NCBI RefSeq assembly: GCF_013369385.1
Contig: NZ_SZTO01000008.1
Coordinates: 121,424 to 185,423 of the forward strand
DNA from: Vibrio sp. 05-20-BW147
GTDB taxonomy: Bacteria; Pseudomonadota; Gammaproteobacteria; Enterobacterales; Vibrionaceae
Direction: 5' to 3'
DNA length: 64,000 nt
Within the stretch, counting starts at the first letter, position 1, and every line of letters begins with the position of its first letter. Below, in pieces: positions 50,542 to 60,757 of this stretch. A program made the translations under genes and the position numbers. The notes below the pieces were generated by a model. The model ran no database searches and was not told the DNA's origin. It was given only the letters and a program-made list of their open reading frames with translations.

Positions 50542-51708
50542 TCAGTCACTACCAAACAAATCGCGGGTGTAAACCTTATCTGCAACGTCAGCTAGTTCTT
50601 CAACCATTCGGTTAGAAACTATCACATCCGCGGTTTGCTTAAACTCATTCAAATCTTCGATTACACGAGAATGGAAAAATTCAGCCTCTTTCAAAACAGG
50701 CTCATAAACCACCACTTCAATGCCTTTGGCCTTGATGCGTTTCATGATTCCTTGAATCGAAGAAGCGCGGAAGTTATCCGAACCTGCTTTCATGATTAAA
50801 CGATAAATACCCACGACTTTGGGGTTGCGCTTCAAAATCGACTCCGCAACAAAATCTTTTCGGGTACGGTTCGCATCAACAATGGCACCAATAATGTTGT
50901 TCGGTACATCTTGGTAATTCGCCAACAGCTGTTTGGTATCTTTAGGTAGGCAATATCCACCATAACCAAATGATGGGTTGTTGTAGTGATTGCCAATACG
51001 AGGGTCTAAGCCAACCCCTTCAATGATCTGACGAGCATCTAAACCATGCGCTTCGGCATAGGAGTCCAACTCGTTGAAGTAAGCGATACGCATCGCCAAA
51101 TAAGTGTTTGAAAACAACTTGATCGCTTCAGCTTCGGTTGGGTTAGTCAGCAAAATAGGCACATCCCTTTTCTCGGCAGCGTTGGCAAATAATTCCGCTA
51201 TTTGCTGCCCACGCTCACTTTGTTCTCCGATGATAATACGAGAGGGATAGAGATTGTCGTACAGCGCCTTACCCTCACGTAGAAACTCAGGAGCAAAGAG
51301 AATATTGCACCTTTTCGCTTGAACACGCATTCTTTCTGTAAACCCGACTGGCACAGTCGAACGGATAAGAATCGTAGCATTCGGGTTAATCTGAATCGCA
51401 TCCTTAATCACCTGTTCAACAGAAGCAGTATCAAAACCATTGGTAATGGGATCGTAGTTTGTAGGAGTAGCAACAATAATCAGCTGCGCATCGTGGTAGG
51501 CAATTTGTGGTGATATGGTGGCCGTAAGCTGAAGCGCCCCCGACGATAAGAACCGCTCAATATCCGCATCTACGATAGGGCTACTTTTGGCATTGATTTG
51601 TTCGACTCGTTTAGAGGCTACATCGAGCAGAGTCATGGAATGGTACTATGCCAAAAGTGCAGCATTAGCCAAGCCGACGTAGCCAGCCCCAACGACGGTG
51701 ATTTGCAT
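50542..51708 (-). pseudogene. ugd: UDP-glucose 6-dehydrogenase with in-frame amber codon
   Basis: From ATG at 51708 (AGGA upstream) the frame reads MQITVVGAGYVGLANAALLA, then TAG (51648-51646), then YHS and on without frameshift to residue 388, the normal length. The family has glutamine at the stop position, so a single CAG to TAG change explains it. The rest is intact, including the catalytic [11 protein letters not shown] restart at the ATG 51636 would lack the GxGxxG NAD motif and should be inactive. The enzyme makes UDP-glucuronate for surface polysaccharide. A sequencing error or suppression cannot be excluded. Confidence 0.88.
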
Positions 51709-51838
51709 AACATTTCCTGTTATTGACAACGTTACACGCTATATCAACAACTGAATGTTACACCTCAAAGAAGCTAAGATAACAAGAAAGGAAGAGAAAG
51801 GCCGATATGGCAGAAAAGAAATAGGAAGTGAAAAAGAA

Positions 51839-51860
51839 GGAGCTTGCCAAGGCTTACTCC
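51839..51860 (-). terminator. Terminator after the nucleotide-sugar dehydratase gene
   Basis: Minus strand GGAGTAAGCC, TT, GGCAAGCTCC (interrupted stem GGAG/CTCC and GCC/GGC), then TTCTTTTTC. It separates the locus from ugd, which probably has its own promoter. Confidence 0.6.
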
Positions 51861-51882
51861 CTCTTGTTCTAGTGCGAATAGA

Positions 51883-53835
51883 CTAAGCGGTGACTTTAAT
51901 CTCAACCACCTTATCTTTAGAGGCATTGAGCTTTTGCTTGGCATTCCAAACTAAATCACCAATACCGTCTGTAGGGTTAAAGCCTGTAGGTGTTTCCAAC
52001 AAGATTTGACGGATGGTTTCATGATCAAACTCATGACAGGCTTTGTCTAAGTTATCGAGAATCTGATTAAACTCTTCGAGCGGCAAAAATTGCTCGTTCG
52101 CCGTCATGATTCGTTCGTGGTCGGTGCCTTCCACATTGTCACCAATCAATAACTCTTCATAGAGCTTTTCACCAGGGCGAAGACCTGTAAATTTGATTTC
52201 GATATCACCGTTTGGATTATCAGAAGACTTCACTTCAAGGCCTGATAACTGAATAAGATTTTTCGCCAGATCGACAATCTTAACGGGCTCACCCATATCC
52301 AACACAAACACATCGCCACCTTTACCCATTGCACCAGCCTGTATAACAAGCTGAGCAGCTTCAGGAATGGTCATAAAGTAGCGGATGATATCTGGGTGGG
52401 TAACGGTAATAGCCTGCCCTTCTTCAATTTGACGCTTAAACAGTGGAATTACGGAACCTGATGAGCCGAGCACATTCCCAAAGCGCACCATGCAAAAACG
52501 CGTACCGTTCACTTTGTCATTTTCTTTTGCAGCCAAGGCTTGAAGTGCAAGTTCTGCCATACGTTTAGAAGTGCCCATCACATTGGTTGGGCGCACCGCT
52601 TTGTCTGTTGAGATCAACACAAAAGATTCCACACCAGCTTCAATAGCAGCTTTCGCACTGTAGTAGGTGCCAAATACATTATTGCGAACCCCTTCCACCA
52701 CGTTGTATTCCACCAAAGGAACGTGCTTATAAGCCGCTGCGTGATAAACCGTTTGCACACCAAACGCACGCATTGTGGCACTTAGGCGGTTGATTCGCTG
52801 CACAGAGCCTAGCAAGGGTATGATTTCCACTTCAAGCTGCATGGCTTCCACCATGCCAGACAGCTCTTTATCAATTTCGTATAACCCGTATTCAGACAAC
52901 TCAAATAGAATCAAGGTTTTTGGCTTTTGGCGTACAATCTGACGGCAAAGCTCAGAACCGATTGAACCGCCTGCACCAGTGACCATCACCACTTTACCGT
53001 GAATATTGGCTTTCATCAGTTCAGGATTCGGCTCGACAGGATCTCGGCCGAGCAAGTCTTCAATGGCAACATCTTTAAGCTCATCGACCGTGGCATTGCC
53101 ATTAACGATGTCTTTAAAGTCCGGTACGGTTAGCACTTCTACGGGTAAGTGCAGTAATCCGTCAATAATGGCTTTACGCTCAGAGCGTGTAGCTCTTGGC
53201 ATGGCCAGCAAGATTTTTTCAATTTCTTGCTTTTCAACCAGACGAGAAATTTGCTGGGAAGAGTGTACGGTTAAGCCTTGGATAATGGTGTTTTCAAGAG
53301 AAGGATCATTATCAATAAACCCTTTCACTTGGTAGGTTTCCGCATTGCGAAGCGCAATGGCCAACTGGCGCCCTGTACTTCCCGCACCATATATCAGTAC
53401 ACGCTCGCACCCTTTACGGCTAGCCTGCACGATTAATGACCGCACCATCATGCGTGCACCACCACACAACAGTGCTAAAAACGTCATGTAGATGACAGGC
53501 ACGGTACGAGGCACTTCTGCATTGAAGAAATAAGCGAATGTTGTGATCGAGAGTGCGGAAATCAACGCACCAAGCACCACCACGGTAAGCGCATGAAAGG
53601 TGAGATAACGCAATACAGCTCGGTACAAGCCTAACCTTGTAAAGGCGATTAGGGTAACCACAACCGTGCCCGCGAGTGTTAGCCATGTTTCCGCAGAAAC
53701 AGAAATGGCCACTTCGCCATAGCGCACCCAAATTGCCATGAAAAAAGAAAAGGTAATCAATAAGGTATCTATGGCCAAACTGATCAAGCGCTTATGCACT
53801 CGAGGTAAAGACCAAATGTAAGCCAACTTATCCAT
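51883..53835 (-). CDS. Membrane-anchored nucleotide-sugar 4,6-dehydratase (WbpM/FlaA1 type)
   Basis: 650 residues. Four N-terminal membrane helices (about 15-110), a CoA-binding-like domain (LIYGAGSTGRQLAIALRNAE), then an extended SDR domain with VTGAGGSIGSELCRQI near 285 and the family's STDKAVRPTNVMGTSKRM active-site region. Such enzymes convert UDP-GlcNAc to the 4-keto-6-deoxy intermediate for QuiNAc or FucNAc. It lies directly downstream of a sugar transferase and an epimerase/reductase gene, forming a trio known from O-antigen initiation. Confidence 0.9.
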   Translation of the reverse strand: MDKLAYIWSLPRVHKRLISLAIDTLLITFSFFMAIWVRYGEVAISVSAETWLTLAGTVVVTLIAFTRLGLYRAVLRYLTFHALTVVVLGALISALSITTFAYFFNAEVPRTVPVIYMTFLALLCGGARMMVRSLIVQASRKGCERVLIYGAGSTGRQLAIALRNAETYQVKGFIDNDPSLENTIIQGLTVHSSQQISRLVEKQEIEKILLAMPRATRSERKAIIDGLLHLPVEVLTVPDFKDIVNGNATVDELKDVAIEDLLGRDPVEPNPELMKANIHGKVVMVTGAGGSIGSELCRQIVRQKPKTLILFELSEYGLYEIDKELSGMVEAMQLEVEIIPLLGSVQRINRLSATMRAFGVQTVYHAAAYKHVPLVEYNVVEGVRNNVFGTYYSAKAAIEAGVESFVLISTDKAVRPTNVMGTSKRMAELALQALAAKENDKVNGTRFCMVRFGNVLGSSGSVIPLFKRQIEEGQAITVTHPDIIRYFMTIPEAAQLVIQAGAMGKGGDVFVLDMGEPVKIVDLAKNLIQLSGLEVKSSDNPNGDIEIKFTGLRPGEKLYEELLIGDNVEGTDHERIMTANEQFLPLEEFNQILDNLDKACHEFDHETIRQILLETPTGFNPTDGIGDLVWNAKQKLNASKDKVVEIKVTA

Positions 53836-53859
53836 AAATCGTATTCACTTTTAGTATCG

Positions 53860-54414
53860 TTATGATTTTTTTACTGCATCGCCCGAGCCGCTGCCCGTGA
53901 CTGTCATAATTATATACTTAAAGTAGTTTTTTATCGTTAGAGTATCGATCATTTCTCGATCGGTCTTAGCGAGTAACTGAGGAGTAGACATATCGATGTT
54001 TTGCACCTGCGCCAAGCCTGTGATACCAGGTAGGACATTGTATACACCTAAAGCATCACGCTCTCTAATCAACTCTTCTTGATTAAACAGATTCGGGCGA
54101 GGACCGACTAAACTCATTTCACCTTTCAGTACATTGATTAACTGTGGCAGTTCATCAATCTTAGTTTTACGCAAAAAAGCGCCAAGCTTCGTGATTGAGC
54201 TGGTGCTTGCTAGATGAGAAGCGACAGATTGGGTATCCACCGACATAGTGCGAAACTTAATCAGTTTAAATGGCTTCTTGTTACGCCCAACCCGCTCTTG
54301 AATGAAAATCGGTGAGCCAGTATCAAATAAGCCTATGATGGTAACGACCAGCAATACAGGCCATAAGAGTAGCAGGCCAAAAAAAGCTGCTAAAAAATCC
54401 AATATACGAATCAT
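53860..54414 (-). CDS. Undecaprenyl-phosphate sugar-1-phosphate transferase (PglC/WbpL-like size, PF02397 type)
   Basis: 184 residues from the ATG at 54414; a GTG eight codons upstream overlaps the previous gene and is less likely. One N-terminal hydrophobic helix ([19 protein letters not shown]) and the catalytic region [10 protein letters not shown], then [20 protein letters not shown] and GPRP, define the monotopic bacterial sugar transferase family. It would place the first sugar phosphate on the lipid carrier. Confidence 0.92.
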   Translation of the reverse strand: MIRILDFLAAFFGLLLLWPVLLVVTIIGLFDTGSPIFIQERVGRNKKPFKLIKFRTMSVDTQSVASHLASTSSITKLGAFLRKTKIDELPQLINVLKGEMSLVGPRPNLFNQEELIRERDALGVYNVLPGITGLAQVQNIDMSTPQLLAKTDREMIDTLTIKNYFKYIIMTVTGSGSGDAVKKS

Positions 54415-54418
54415 TTGT

Positions 54419-55333
54419 TTATTTTTCCCCGGAGTCACGCAAGGTAGCCATTGCTTGCTTCATTGTTAAAGGAGGGGTCCAACCCAATACTTCCTTGATG
54501 TTAGAAGAGTCTACTTCTAAGTCACCACAAAGTTGCTCAATCATGGTTGATTTGCCTGTAAGTTTACCGACAAAGCACATTAAGTTCACTGGTATTGGTA
54601 CCTGGATTACTTTTTTACCCAACCCCTCAGCAATTGCGTTAGTGAAATGTTTAGTTGAAACTGTTTCACAATCGCTCGCTAGGAAAGTATGCCCTGCCGC
54701 AGCGGGATGCGTCGCACAGGTAACCAATAGATCTGCTAAATTTTGAACGGCGATGAAGTCTCTACGGTTATTCACCAAACCAAAAGGCAAGATCGGCAAC
54801 TTACTGACTAACTTGGTGAGCAACCCGAAGTTTCCCGGAGCGTTAACCCCATAAACCAAAACTGGCCTTACAATAACAACCTCAAGCCCCGTGTTTTCAG
54901 CAATTCTCTTCAAACCGAGCTCTGCATTATATTTAGACTGAGCATAATGGTTGTGTGGATGTTCTGTAGAATGCGGGGTGAATGGTGCCCCAATTGTTGA
55001 TGTTCCATTTACCCCAATTGAGCTCACAAAAACAAAACGACGAACCCCTGCCTCGGCTGCTTTTTGAGCAAGCCTTAGTGTTCCCGCAGTATTAACTAGA
55101 TTATAGTCGTACGTAGAAAACGTTTTGCTGTGTGCTAGGCCTGCCAAATGAATTAATGAGTGAACGTCATTAAAACAACCTTCCCACTCCGTCGAGTCAT
55201 CTATGCTTGGTACGCTAAATGTATTATGGTACGAGTGAGCCTCTCCTAACCGCACAATGCAGCGAAAGTCTTTTTCCAACTTTGTTAGCTCTCGCCCAAC
55301 AAAACCTGTAGCACCTGTAACTAAAATCGCCAT
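54419..55333 (-). CDS. NAD-dependent epimerase/dehydratase (possible 4-keto sugar reductase)
   Basis: 304 residues, SDR fold: GATGFVGREL at the N-terminus, serine in VSSIGVNG and the YAQSKYNAE active-site Tyr-Lys. Homologues in this gene order (WbpV/WreQ type) reduce the WbpM product to UDP-QuiNAc; others are Gne-type epimerases. The choice is inference from context. It ends four bases before the transferase ATG. Confidence 0.85.
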   Translation of the reverse strand: MAILVTGATGFVGRELTKLEKDFRCIVRLGEAHSYHNTFSVPSIDDSTEWEGCFNDVHSLIHLAGLAHSKTFSTYDYNLVNTAGTLRLAQKAAEAGVRRFVFVSSIGVNGTSTIGAPFTPHSTEHPHNHYAQSKYNAELGLKRIAENTGLEVVIVRPVLVYGVNAPGNFGLLTKLVSKLPILPFGLVNNRRDFIAVQNLADLLVTCATHPAAAGHTFLASDCETVSTKHFTNAIAEGLGKKVIQVPIPVNLMCFVGKLTGKSTMIEQLCGDLEVDSSNIKEVLGWTPPLTMKQAMATLRDSGEK

Positions 55334-55336
55334 ACC

Positions 55337-56098
55337 TTAAACACTCACAAATTTTCGAGTCAATAATGTGCACACTTTGTAAGGCAACTTAAGCGCAACC
55401 ATAGCTAGATTTGTATAAATACCATTCTCCCTGCATGCCCTAACGATCTCTGCATTTTGATGGACTCGCCACATTAAACCACTTGAGCTTATTCCACCTT
55501 CTCTCATCTTTATAGTTATCTTAGGCACCCTATTGAATACAATCCCTTTTTCGACACAGCGAGCAATAAACTCAAAATCAGCTGCTACTCTATAATCCAA
55601 CTTATAAAAGCCACATTTATCATAAACAGACTTCTTGGCATAGAAAGTCGGATGAGGCAGCATCAAGCCAAATTTAATCAATGAACGTTTAAAAATCTTA
55701 GAACTATAAAGTCTTGTTATCTTGTCAGTATTATTTGCTTGAACATAAACGAGATCAGAATACACAGCATCAACATTATATTGGCTAAAACCTGACATTA
55801 AATCAGACACACTCGATTTAGACACAAAAAAGTCATCTGAGTTTAAAATCCCAATAACATCACCTTGGGCTAACTTTATCCCCTTATTCATCGCGTCATA
55901 GAGACCTTCATCTTTTTCACTTAGATACACATCGATATTATCAGAATATTTCTCGATAATCTCATTTGTTCGATCGGTTGAACCTCCATCTATAATTATA
56001 TACTCTATATTTTCATAATCCTGAGAAGCGACAGATACAATCGTGTCTTCTAATGTTTTTGCAGAATTATAACAAACCGTAATTATCGATACTTTCAT
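55337..56098 (-). CDS. Family 2 glycosyltransferase
   Basis: 253 residues. GT-A fold: MKVSIITVCYNSAKTLEDTI, DGGSTDRTNEII and the metal-binding NSDD, followed by a C-terminal acceptor domain (LPHPTFYAKKSVYDKCGFY), as in WcaA-like colanic acid transferases. The donor may be GDP-fucose or GDP-mannose made by the neighbouring genes. Markedly AT-richer than its neighbours, a sign of separate origin. Confidence 0.9.
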   Translation of the reverse strand: MKVSIITVCYNSAKTLEDTIVSVASQDYENIEYIIIDGGSTDRTNEIIEKYSDNIDVYLSEKDEGLYDAMNKGIKLAQGDVIGILNSDDFFVSKSSVSDLMSGFSQYNVDAVYSDLVYVQANNTDKITRLYSSKIFKRSLIKFGLMLPHPTFYAKKSVYDKCGFYKLDYRVAADFEFIARCVEKGIVFNRVPKITIKMREGGISSSGLMWRVHQNAEIVRACRENGIYTNLAMVALKLPYKVCTLLTRKFVSV

Positions 56099-56117
56099 AT
56101 TTGTTTTTTTTAGTTAA

Positions 56118-57302
56118 TTAACAGTAAGTGCGGGCAACCTTACCATAGTTACTGAATGAGTAGTTTGATGTCGCGGCGGGAATAATAACAGACTCCCCCG
56201 TTTTCAAACTCACGCGACTCTGTGATGAACAGATTTCCACACTACCTTCAATACACAATAAAATTTCAGGTGATGACGATACGATCTCAAATTCACCCTC
56301 TCGGATAATATCAAACTTAAAATCGTCAACAGGAATGGGATAAACCGAGCGGTTGCCATCTTGAAAGGGCTGCATTCTCAAATCACTTGCTTTGATTGGT
56401 TCAAACTTAGTGTTCGCAAGTAACGCTGGCACATCAATGTATTTGGGGGTTAAGCCTGCGCGTAACACATTGTCAGAGTTAGCCATGACCTCTACACCAA
56501 CGCCTTTCAAGTAAGCATGTGGTGTTTCTGCAAACAAAAACATCGCCTCACCCGGTTTCAGCTCAACCACATTAAGGAACAGAGGAGAAAAAAGACCTAC
56601 ATCGCTAGGATACAACTTTGCAAGCTCAGTAATGAGCTTGAAGGTTTCCGTAACCTCTGCACTCTCTCCGAGAGTCGGTTCAAAACTCAAAAGCTCACTG
56701 ACAGCACTGGCTTTTTGTTTCTCCCCCATCTGCAAGATAGCAGCAAATAATTGCTCGAACGTCTCCTGAGTCGGATTAGACAGAAACGGATCCAATATTG
56801 CTCTAATAGATGGCAGTATCGCAGCAGAAAAAAGCCTATGAATTGACGACAACTCACGAAAACCATTCAGCGCCAAATAAGGGGTGATGGCATACACCAA
56901 CTCCGGTTTATGGTTTGCGTCTTTAAAATTGCGCTCTGCCGCATCCAGGGCGATACCCAGTTCATTTTCTTTATCAAAACCTACCTGAGCGGCCTCTTTG
57001 CTCGGGTGAACTTGAATAGACAACGGCTGATTAGCCGCCAAAATTTTCACTAAAAATGGCAGCTTATCTTCATAGCGTCCACTTTTGTCACCCAACCACA
57101 AGCTAGGATTAGAACTTATCGCATCCACCAGGGTAGATTCTTTTTTATCAATCGTTACCGTTGAACTGCCATTAGGATGTGCTCCCATCCACAACTCAGC
57201 TTGCGGTAACTGATGGGGGTTTGCGATTTTGAATAAATCAGAAAATGCGCTTGTACAACCCCACTGGAAGTTTTTTATTGGGTTATTTAACTTAAAAATC
57301 AT
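56118..57302 (-). CDS. manA: Mannose-6-phosphate isomerase, class I
   Basis: 394 residues. It interconverts fructose-6-P and mannose-6-P, the entry to GDP-mannose. Zinc-site motifs QVHPSKE and DANHKPELVYA, the start KNFQWGCTSAFSDLF and the GVEVMANSDNVLRAGLTPK segment are typical. It lies downstream of manB behind a hairpin terminator. Confidence 0.95.
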   Translation of the reverse strand: MIFKLNNPIKNFQWGCTSAFSDLFKIANPHQLPQAELWMGAHPNGSSTVTIDKKESTLVDAISSNPSLWLGDKSGRYEDKLPFLVKILAANQPLSIQVHPSKEAAQVGFDKENELGIALDAAERNFKDANHKPELVYAITPYLALNGFRELSSIHRLFSAAILPSIRAILDPFLSNPTQETFEQLFAAILQMGEKQKASAVSELLSFEPTLGESAEVTETFKLITELAKLYPSDVGLFSPLFLNVVELKPGEAMFLFAETPHAYLKGVGVEVMANSDNVLRAGLTPKYIDVPALLANTKFEPIKASDLRMQPFQDGNRSVYPIPVDDFKFDIIREGEFEIVSSSPEILLCIEGSVEICSSQSRVSLKTGESVIIPAATSNYSFSNYGKVARTYC

Positions 57303-57342
57303 CGTTCAGCTGCCACCAACTTACAACGCTTAGTAAACAAAA

Positions 57343-57365
57343 ATGCTGGAGCCTAACTCCAGCAT
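57343..57365 (-). terminator. Hairpin terminator between manB and manA
   Basis: Minus strand ATGCTGGAG, TTAGG, CTCCAGCAT, then TTTTGTTTAC. It should reduce transcription of manA and the genes beyond it. Confidence 0.8.
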
Positions 57366-57376
57366 GCCGATAGAGA

Positions 57377-58810
57377 TTAACAGAAGGAATCGTTTTGTAG
57401 ATTTTCCAATGTCTGAACTACAATTTGATTTGCTCTTTCAACAGAATCCGATTCCGCATAACAACGCAGCTCGGGTGCATTTCCCGAAGGACGAAGATGC
57501 ACCACATCACCGGTTTTCAATATCATTCTTAATCCGTCGGTGGTATCAACACGCTCAACTACGGCCTCCTGAAAACCTAAAGCCTCAAGCAAACCTCTGG
57601 GTTCTAAAGTCGCTTTGGCGATGATTTGATGGCTTTTCTCTGTCGCAAAGTTTTGAATGCGATCACTGGCCGTAAAACGGGGCGGCAATGCACTCACCAT
57701 ATCAGAGATCCTCATTTGCTTCGACTTAGACAACAGCATCAAAGCAGGTAATACAGCATCACGTGTAGGAAGTGCTTTTAAAAGATGGCCATTAATCGTG
57801 ATGTCTGAGCCTAAAAGAAACCCACCGTTTGCTTCAAATCCTGCCACAGAATCATAGTTTTTGGATAACGTAGAAAATTCGGCAATCACATAAGGCGAAC
57901 CAATTTTGGTTTTGGTGACAGCTTTAAACTCAGGTGATGCTTCAATGATAGTATTGCAGCTTACCGGTATTGCCAATGCCTCGACGTTCATCTCCTTCGC
58001 ACACAGCAAACCCAAAATATCGCCTCGTAGCCACTCACCATTTTCATCCGCAACCAATGGTCTATCACCGTCACCATCAGTGGAAAAGATAAAATCGAGA
58101 TTATGTTCCTTAGACCAAGCTCTCGCTTTAATCTTATCCGATTCAGCCACAGCCTCAGTGTCAATTGGCACAAACTCATCGGTTCTTTCTAGAGAAATCA
58201 CCTCTGCACCGAGTGCTTGAAATAGGCCTTGGTATATATCACGACCGGCACTGGAATGCTCATATATGCCAATACGTTTGCCTTTAAGCAGTTCAGGTTC
58301 AAACAAGCTTGTATAACGCTCAACGTATTGCTCAGCAGCCCTTGAACTCGCGTTCAGCTTCGGTAGGTTGCTCTCACTTTCAAACCTGACCTCTGCCGCC
58401 AAAATTGCTTGTTCGTCAATTTTGGTGATTTCACCATCTGGGCGGTAAAACTTTAGCCCATTGCGGTCGAAGGGAATGTGACTGCCGGTGACCATAATGC
58501 ATGGGATAGACTCTTGCATCGCTGAATAAGCCAGTGCTGGAGTGGGAATGACACCATAGTAAATGGCTTCAAAGCCCTGTGCCTGAATCGCTGTTATACA
58601 CGCTTGAGCCATTGCCGGGCTGCTTGGTCGATTGTCAATAGCTACTGCAACTTGCTTAAATGCAAATCGACCAGAAAGCCCCTGCAAAAAGGCATGAGCA
58701 AAAGCCGCACAGACCTCTGGAGTAAACTGAGTCACCAATCCACGTGCACCACTGGTGCCAAACTGCACACCCGATTGGGCAATGATCTCTCTTGTATTTA
58801 ACATCACCAT
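57377..58810 (-). CDS. manB: Phosphomannomutase
   Basis: 477 residues from the ATG at 58810, which lies four bases after the manC stop with GGGG about ten bases upstream; a second ATG two codons later is possible. It converts mannose-6-P to mannose-1-P. The start [21 protein letters not shown], the phosphoserine loop [19 protein letters not shown] and the C-terminal [10 protein letters not shown] are the alpha-phosphohexomutase landmarks. Confidence 0.94.
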   Translation of the reverse strand: MVMLNTREIIAQSGVQFGTSGARGLVTQFTPEVCAAFAHAFLQGLSGRFAFKQVAVAIDNRPSSPAMAQACITAIQAQGFEAIYYGVIPTPALAYSAMQESIPCIMVTGSHIPFDRNGLKFYRPDGEITKIDEQAILAAEVRFESESNLPKLNASSRAAEQYVERYTSLFEPELLKGKRIGIYEHSSAGRDIYQGLFQALGAEVISLERTDEFVPIDTEAVAESDKIKARAWSKEHNLDFIFSTDGDGDRPLVADENGEWLRGDILGLLCAKEMNVEALAIPVSCNTIIEASPEFKAVTKTKIGSPYVIAEFSTLSKNYDSVAGFEANGGFLLGSDITINGHLLKALPTRDAVLPALMLLSKSKQMRISDMVSALPPRFTASDRIQNFATEKSHQIIAKATLEPRGLLEALGFQEAVVERVDTTDGLRMILKTGDVVHLRPSGNAPELRCYAESDSVERANQIVVQTLENLQNDSFC

Positions 58811-58814
58811 GGTT

Positions 58815-60221
58815 TTAGTACCCCACCCCATACTCTTCCAGACGAACAATGTCATCTTCTTGCAGATAACTGCCTGAGCGAACTTCAATCAAATGCAAAT
58901 CCACCTTACCTGGGTTTGCAATACGGTGTGCAGACCCGAGTGGAATGTAGGTCGATTGGTTTTCGCTGACCAAATAACTTTTATCACCATTGGTGACTTT
59001 GGCTGTGCCTTGCACGACAACCCAATGCTCCGCTCTGTGGTGGTGCATTTGCAAAGCGGTTTGCTCACCGGGTTTTACACGCAAATGCTTAACATGATAG
59101 CGTTCGCCCTCAGCAATTTCGTCGTGCGAACCCCATGGTCGGTAGACTTCACGATGTTGTTCGCACTCGCGACGTTTCTGCGATTTGAGCTGATTAACCA
59201 CATTTTTCACATCTTGTACTTTGTCTTTATTGGCAACCAGCACCGCATCTTTGGTTTCGATGATCACCAAATTATCAACACCCACCGTAGAGACCAGCTT
59301 ATTTTGCGCATAAATATAGCTATTGTGGGTTTGCTCCGCGATCACATCCCCCACCATCACATTGCCCTGACTATCTTTAGGCGAGACTTCCCAAAGTGCA
59401 CTGAAGGATCCAACATCGCTCCACCCTGCATCCATCGGAACCACCAAGGCATCCTGCGTTTTTTCCATCACAGCGTAGTCGACAGAATCATCCGGACATT
59501 GAATAAATGAATCTTCTTCTAAGCGAATGAAATCCAGATCGTGTCGAGAGCCATGCATGGCCGCCTCACACGCTTGTAAAATATCTGGGCGATGCATTTT
59601 AAGCTCTTCAAGAAAGCGAGAAGCTTTAAACAAGAACATCCCACTGTTCCAGTAATATTCGCCAGAAGCTAGATATTGCTCTGCTGTGGTCAAACTCGGT
59701 TTTTCTACAAATTGGGCCACGCGATAGGCGGTGTTGCTTACAGCCTCACCTTGCTTGATATAGCCATAACCCGTTTCTGGTGCCGTCGGCACAATACCAA
59801 ATGTGACTAACATCCCTTGCTTGGCTGGCTCAACTGCGTTTTCCACCGCTTGGGTAAACGCAGTTTGATTTTGAATCACATGATCGGCCGCCAAAACCAA
59901 TAGCAGAGGATCATCATTACCTTTGAGTGCATGCAGTGCAGCGAGAGCAATGGCTGGTGCGGTATTACGACCTACTGGCTCCAATACGATTCCACCATGC
60001 TGGATACGTTGCTGCCTCAATTGCTCTGCAACAATAAAGCGGTGCTCTTGATTACAAATAAGCAAAGGCGCTAGGTGCTCTAAGCAAGAAAGACGCGCAA
60101 TGGTCTCTTGCAGCATAGACTTATCACTGGCTAAGCTAATGAATTGCTTAGGATATAAGCTACGAGATAAAGGCCACAAACGGCTACCAGAACCGCCAGC
60201 CATGATTACTGGAATAAGCAT
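58815..60221 (-). CDS. manC: Mannose-1-phosphate guanylyltransferase/mannose-6-phosphate isomerase
   Basis: 468 residues from the ATG at 60221; the TTG two codons before is not preferred. The N-terminal nucleotidyltransferase has [20 protein letters not shown] and FVEKPS; the C-terminal cupin (about 350-468) has [10 protein letters not shown] and [14 protein letters not shown]. It makes GDP-mannose. Upstream of manB by four bases, so the two are coupled. Confidence 0.96.
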   Translation of the reverse strand: MLIPVIMAGGSGSRLWPLSRSLYPKQFISLASDKSMLQETIARLSCLEHLAPLLICNQEHRFIVAEQLRQQRIQHGGIVLEPVGRNTAPAIALAALHALKGNDDPLLLVLAADHVIQNQTAFTQAVENAVEPAKQGMLVTFGIVPTAPETGYGYIKQGEAVSNTAYRVAQFVEKPSLTTAEQYLASGEYYWNSGMFLFKASRFLEELKMHRPDILQACEAAMHGSRHDLDFIRLEEDSFIQCPDDSVDYAVMEKTQDALVVPMDAGWSDVGSFSALWEVSPKDSQGNVMVGDVIAEQTHNSYIYAQNKLVSTVGVDNLVIIETKDAVLVANKDKVQDVKNVVNQLKSQKRRECEQHREVYRPWGSHDEIAEGERYHVKHLRVKPGEQTALQMHHHRAEHWVVVQGTAKVTNGDKSYLVSENQSTYIPLGSAHRIANPGKVDLHLIEVRSGSYLQEDDIVRLEEYGVGY

Positions 60222-60259
60222 AGTCAACTCGTTGTCTTTTTATTAAGTGTTCGTTTTAG

Positions 60260-60715
60260 TTATTTTGAATAATACCACTTGGTGTGGATATGTACGTTAT
60301 CACTAATTAAGAGTTCATCTTTATCACACCAACGATAGCGAGAATGTTGTACATCCATGGGTAGGTTCAAGTCTGAACGAATGACAATGAGTTTATAAGC
60401 AATGGCAACATAATGAGTTGTAAACTCATTACCAAATACATTGTCATCATAAAGGTGGGTATAAGGGCCAAGCAGTTTCGCTTGAGAAAGCTCAAACTCC
60501 TTCCCAAGTTCTTCTTTCGTTAGACGGGCAAAAGCATCTTCAAGCTTTTCATTTTTGAGGATACGACCGCCGGGAACGAACCAGAAACCTTGTGCCGGTC
60601 GGTTTAAACGTTCCCCTAGCAGTATCTGGCCACCTTCATCCTCAATGACTAAATCAATGGAGACTAATGGCGTACTTTCAATCACTTGAGAAAAAAGTTG
60701 TTTGCTTAAAAACAT
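60260..60715 (-). CDS. gmm: GDP-mannose mannosyl hydrolase (NUDIX)
   Basis: 151 residues. The Gmm-specific LNRPAQGFWFVPGGRILKNE and the diverged Nudix helix AFARLTKEELG are clear. It hydrolyses GDP-mannose or GDP-glucose and is usually found in fucose/colanic clusters, as here between fcl and manC. Confidence 0.95.
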   Translation of the reverse strand: MFLSKQLFSQVIESTPLVSIDLVIEDEGGQILLGERLNRPAQGFWFVPGGRILKNEKLEDAFARLTKEELGKEFELSQAKLLGPYTHLYDDNVFGNEFTTHYVAIAYKLIVIRSDLNLPMDVQHSRYRWCDKDELLISDNVHIHTKWYYSK

Positions 60716-60757
60716 AGGCTTTGTTTGATTCCTTATGTTAGTTCTACCCTCGGTCCA

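Noticed and set aside
50542..51636. ugd as an intact gene starting at the internal ATG 51636
   Set aside because: It would lack the NAD-binding GxGxxG, which is encoded in frame just upstream behind the amber codon.
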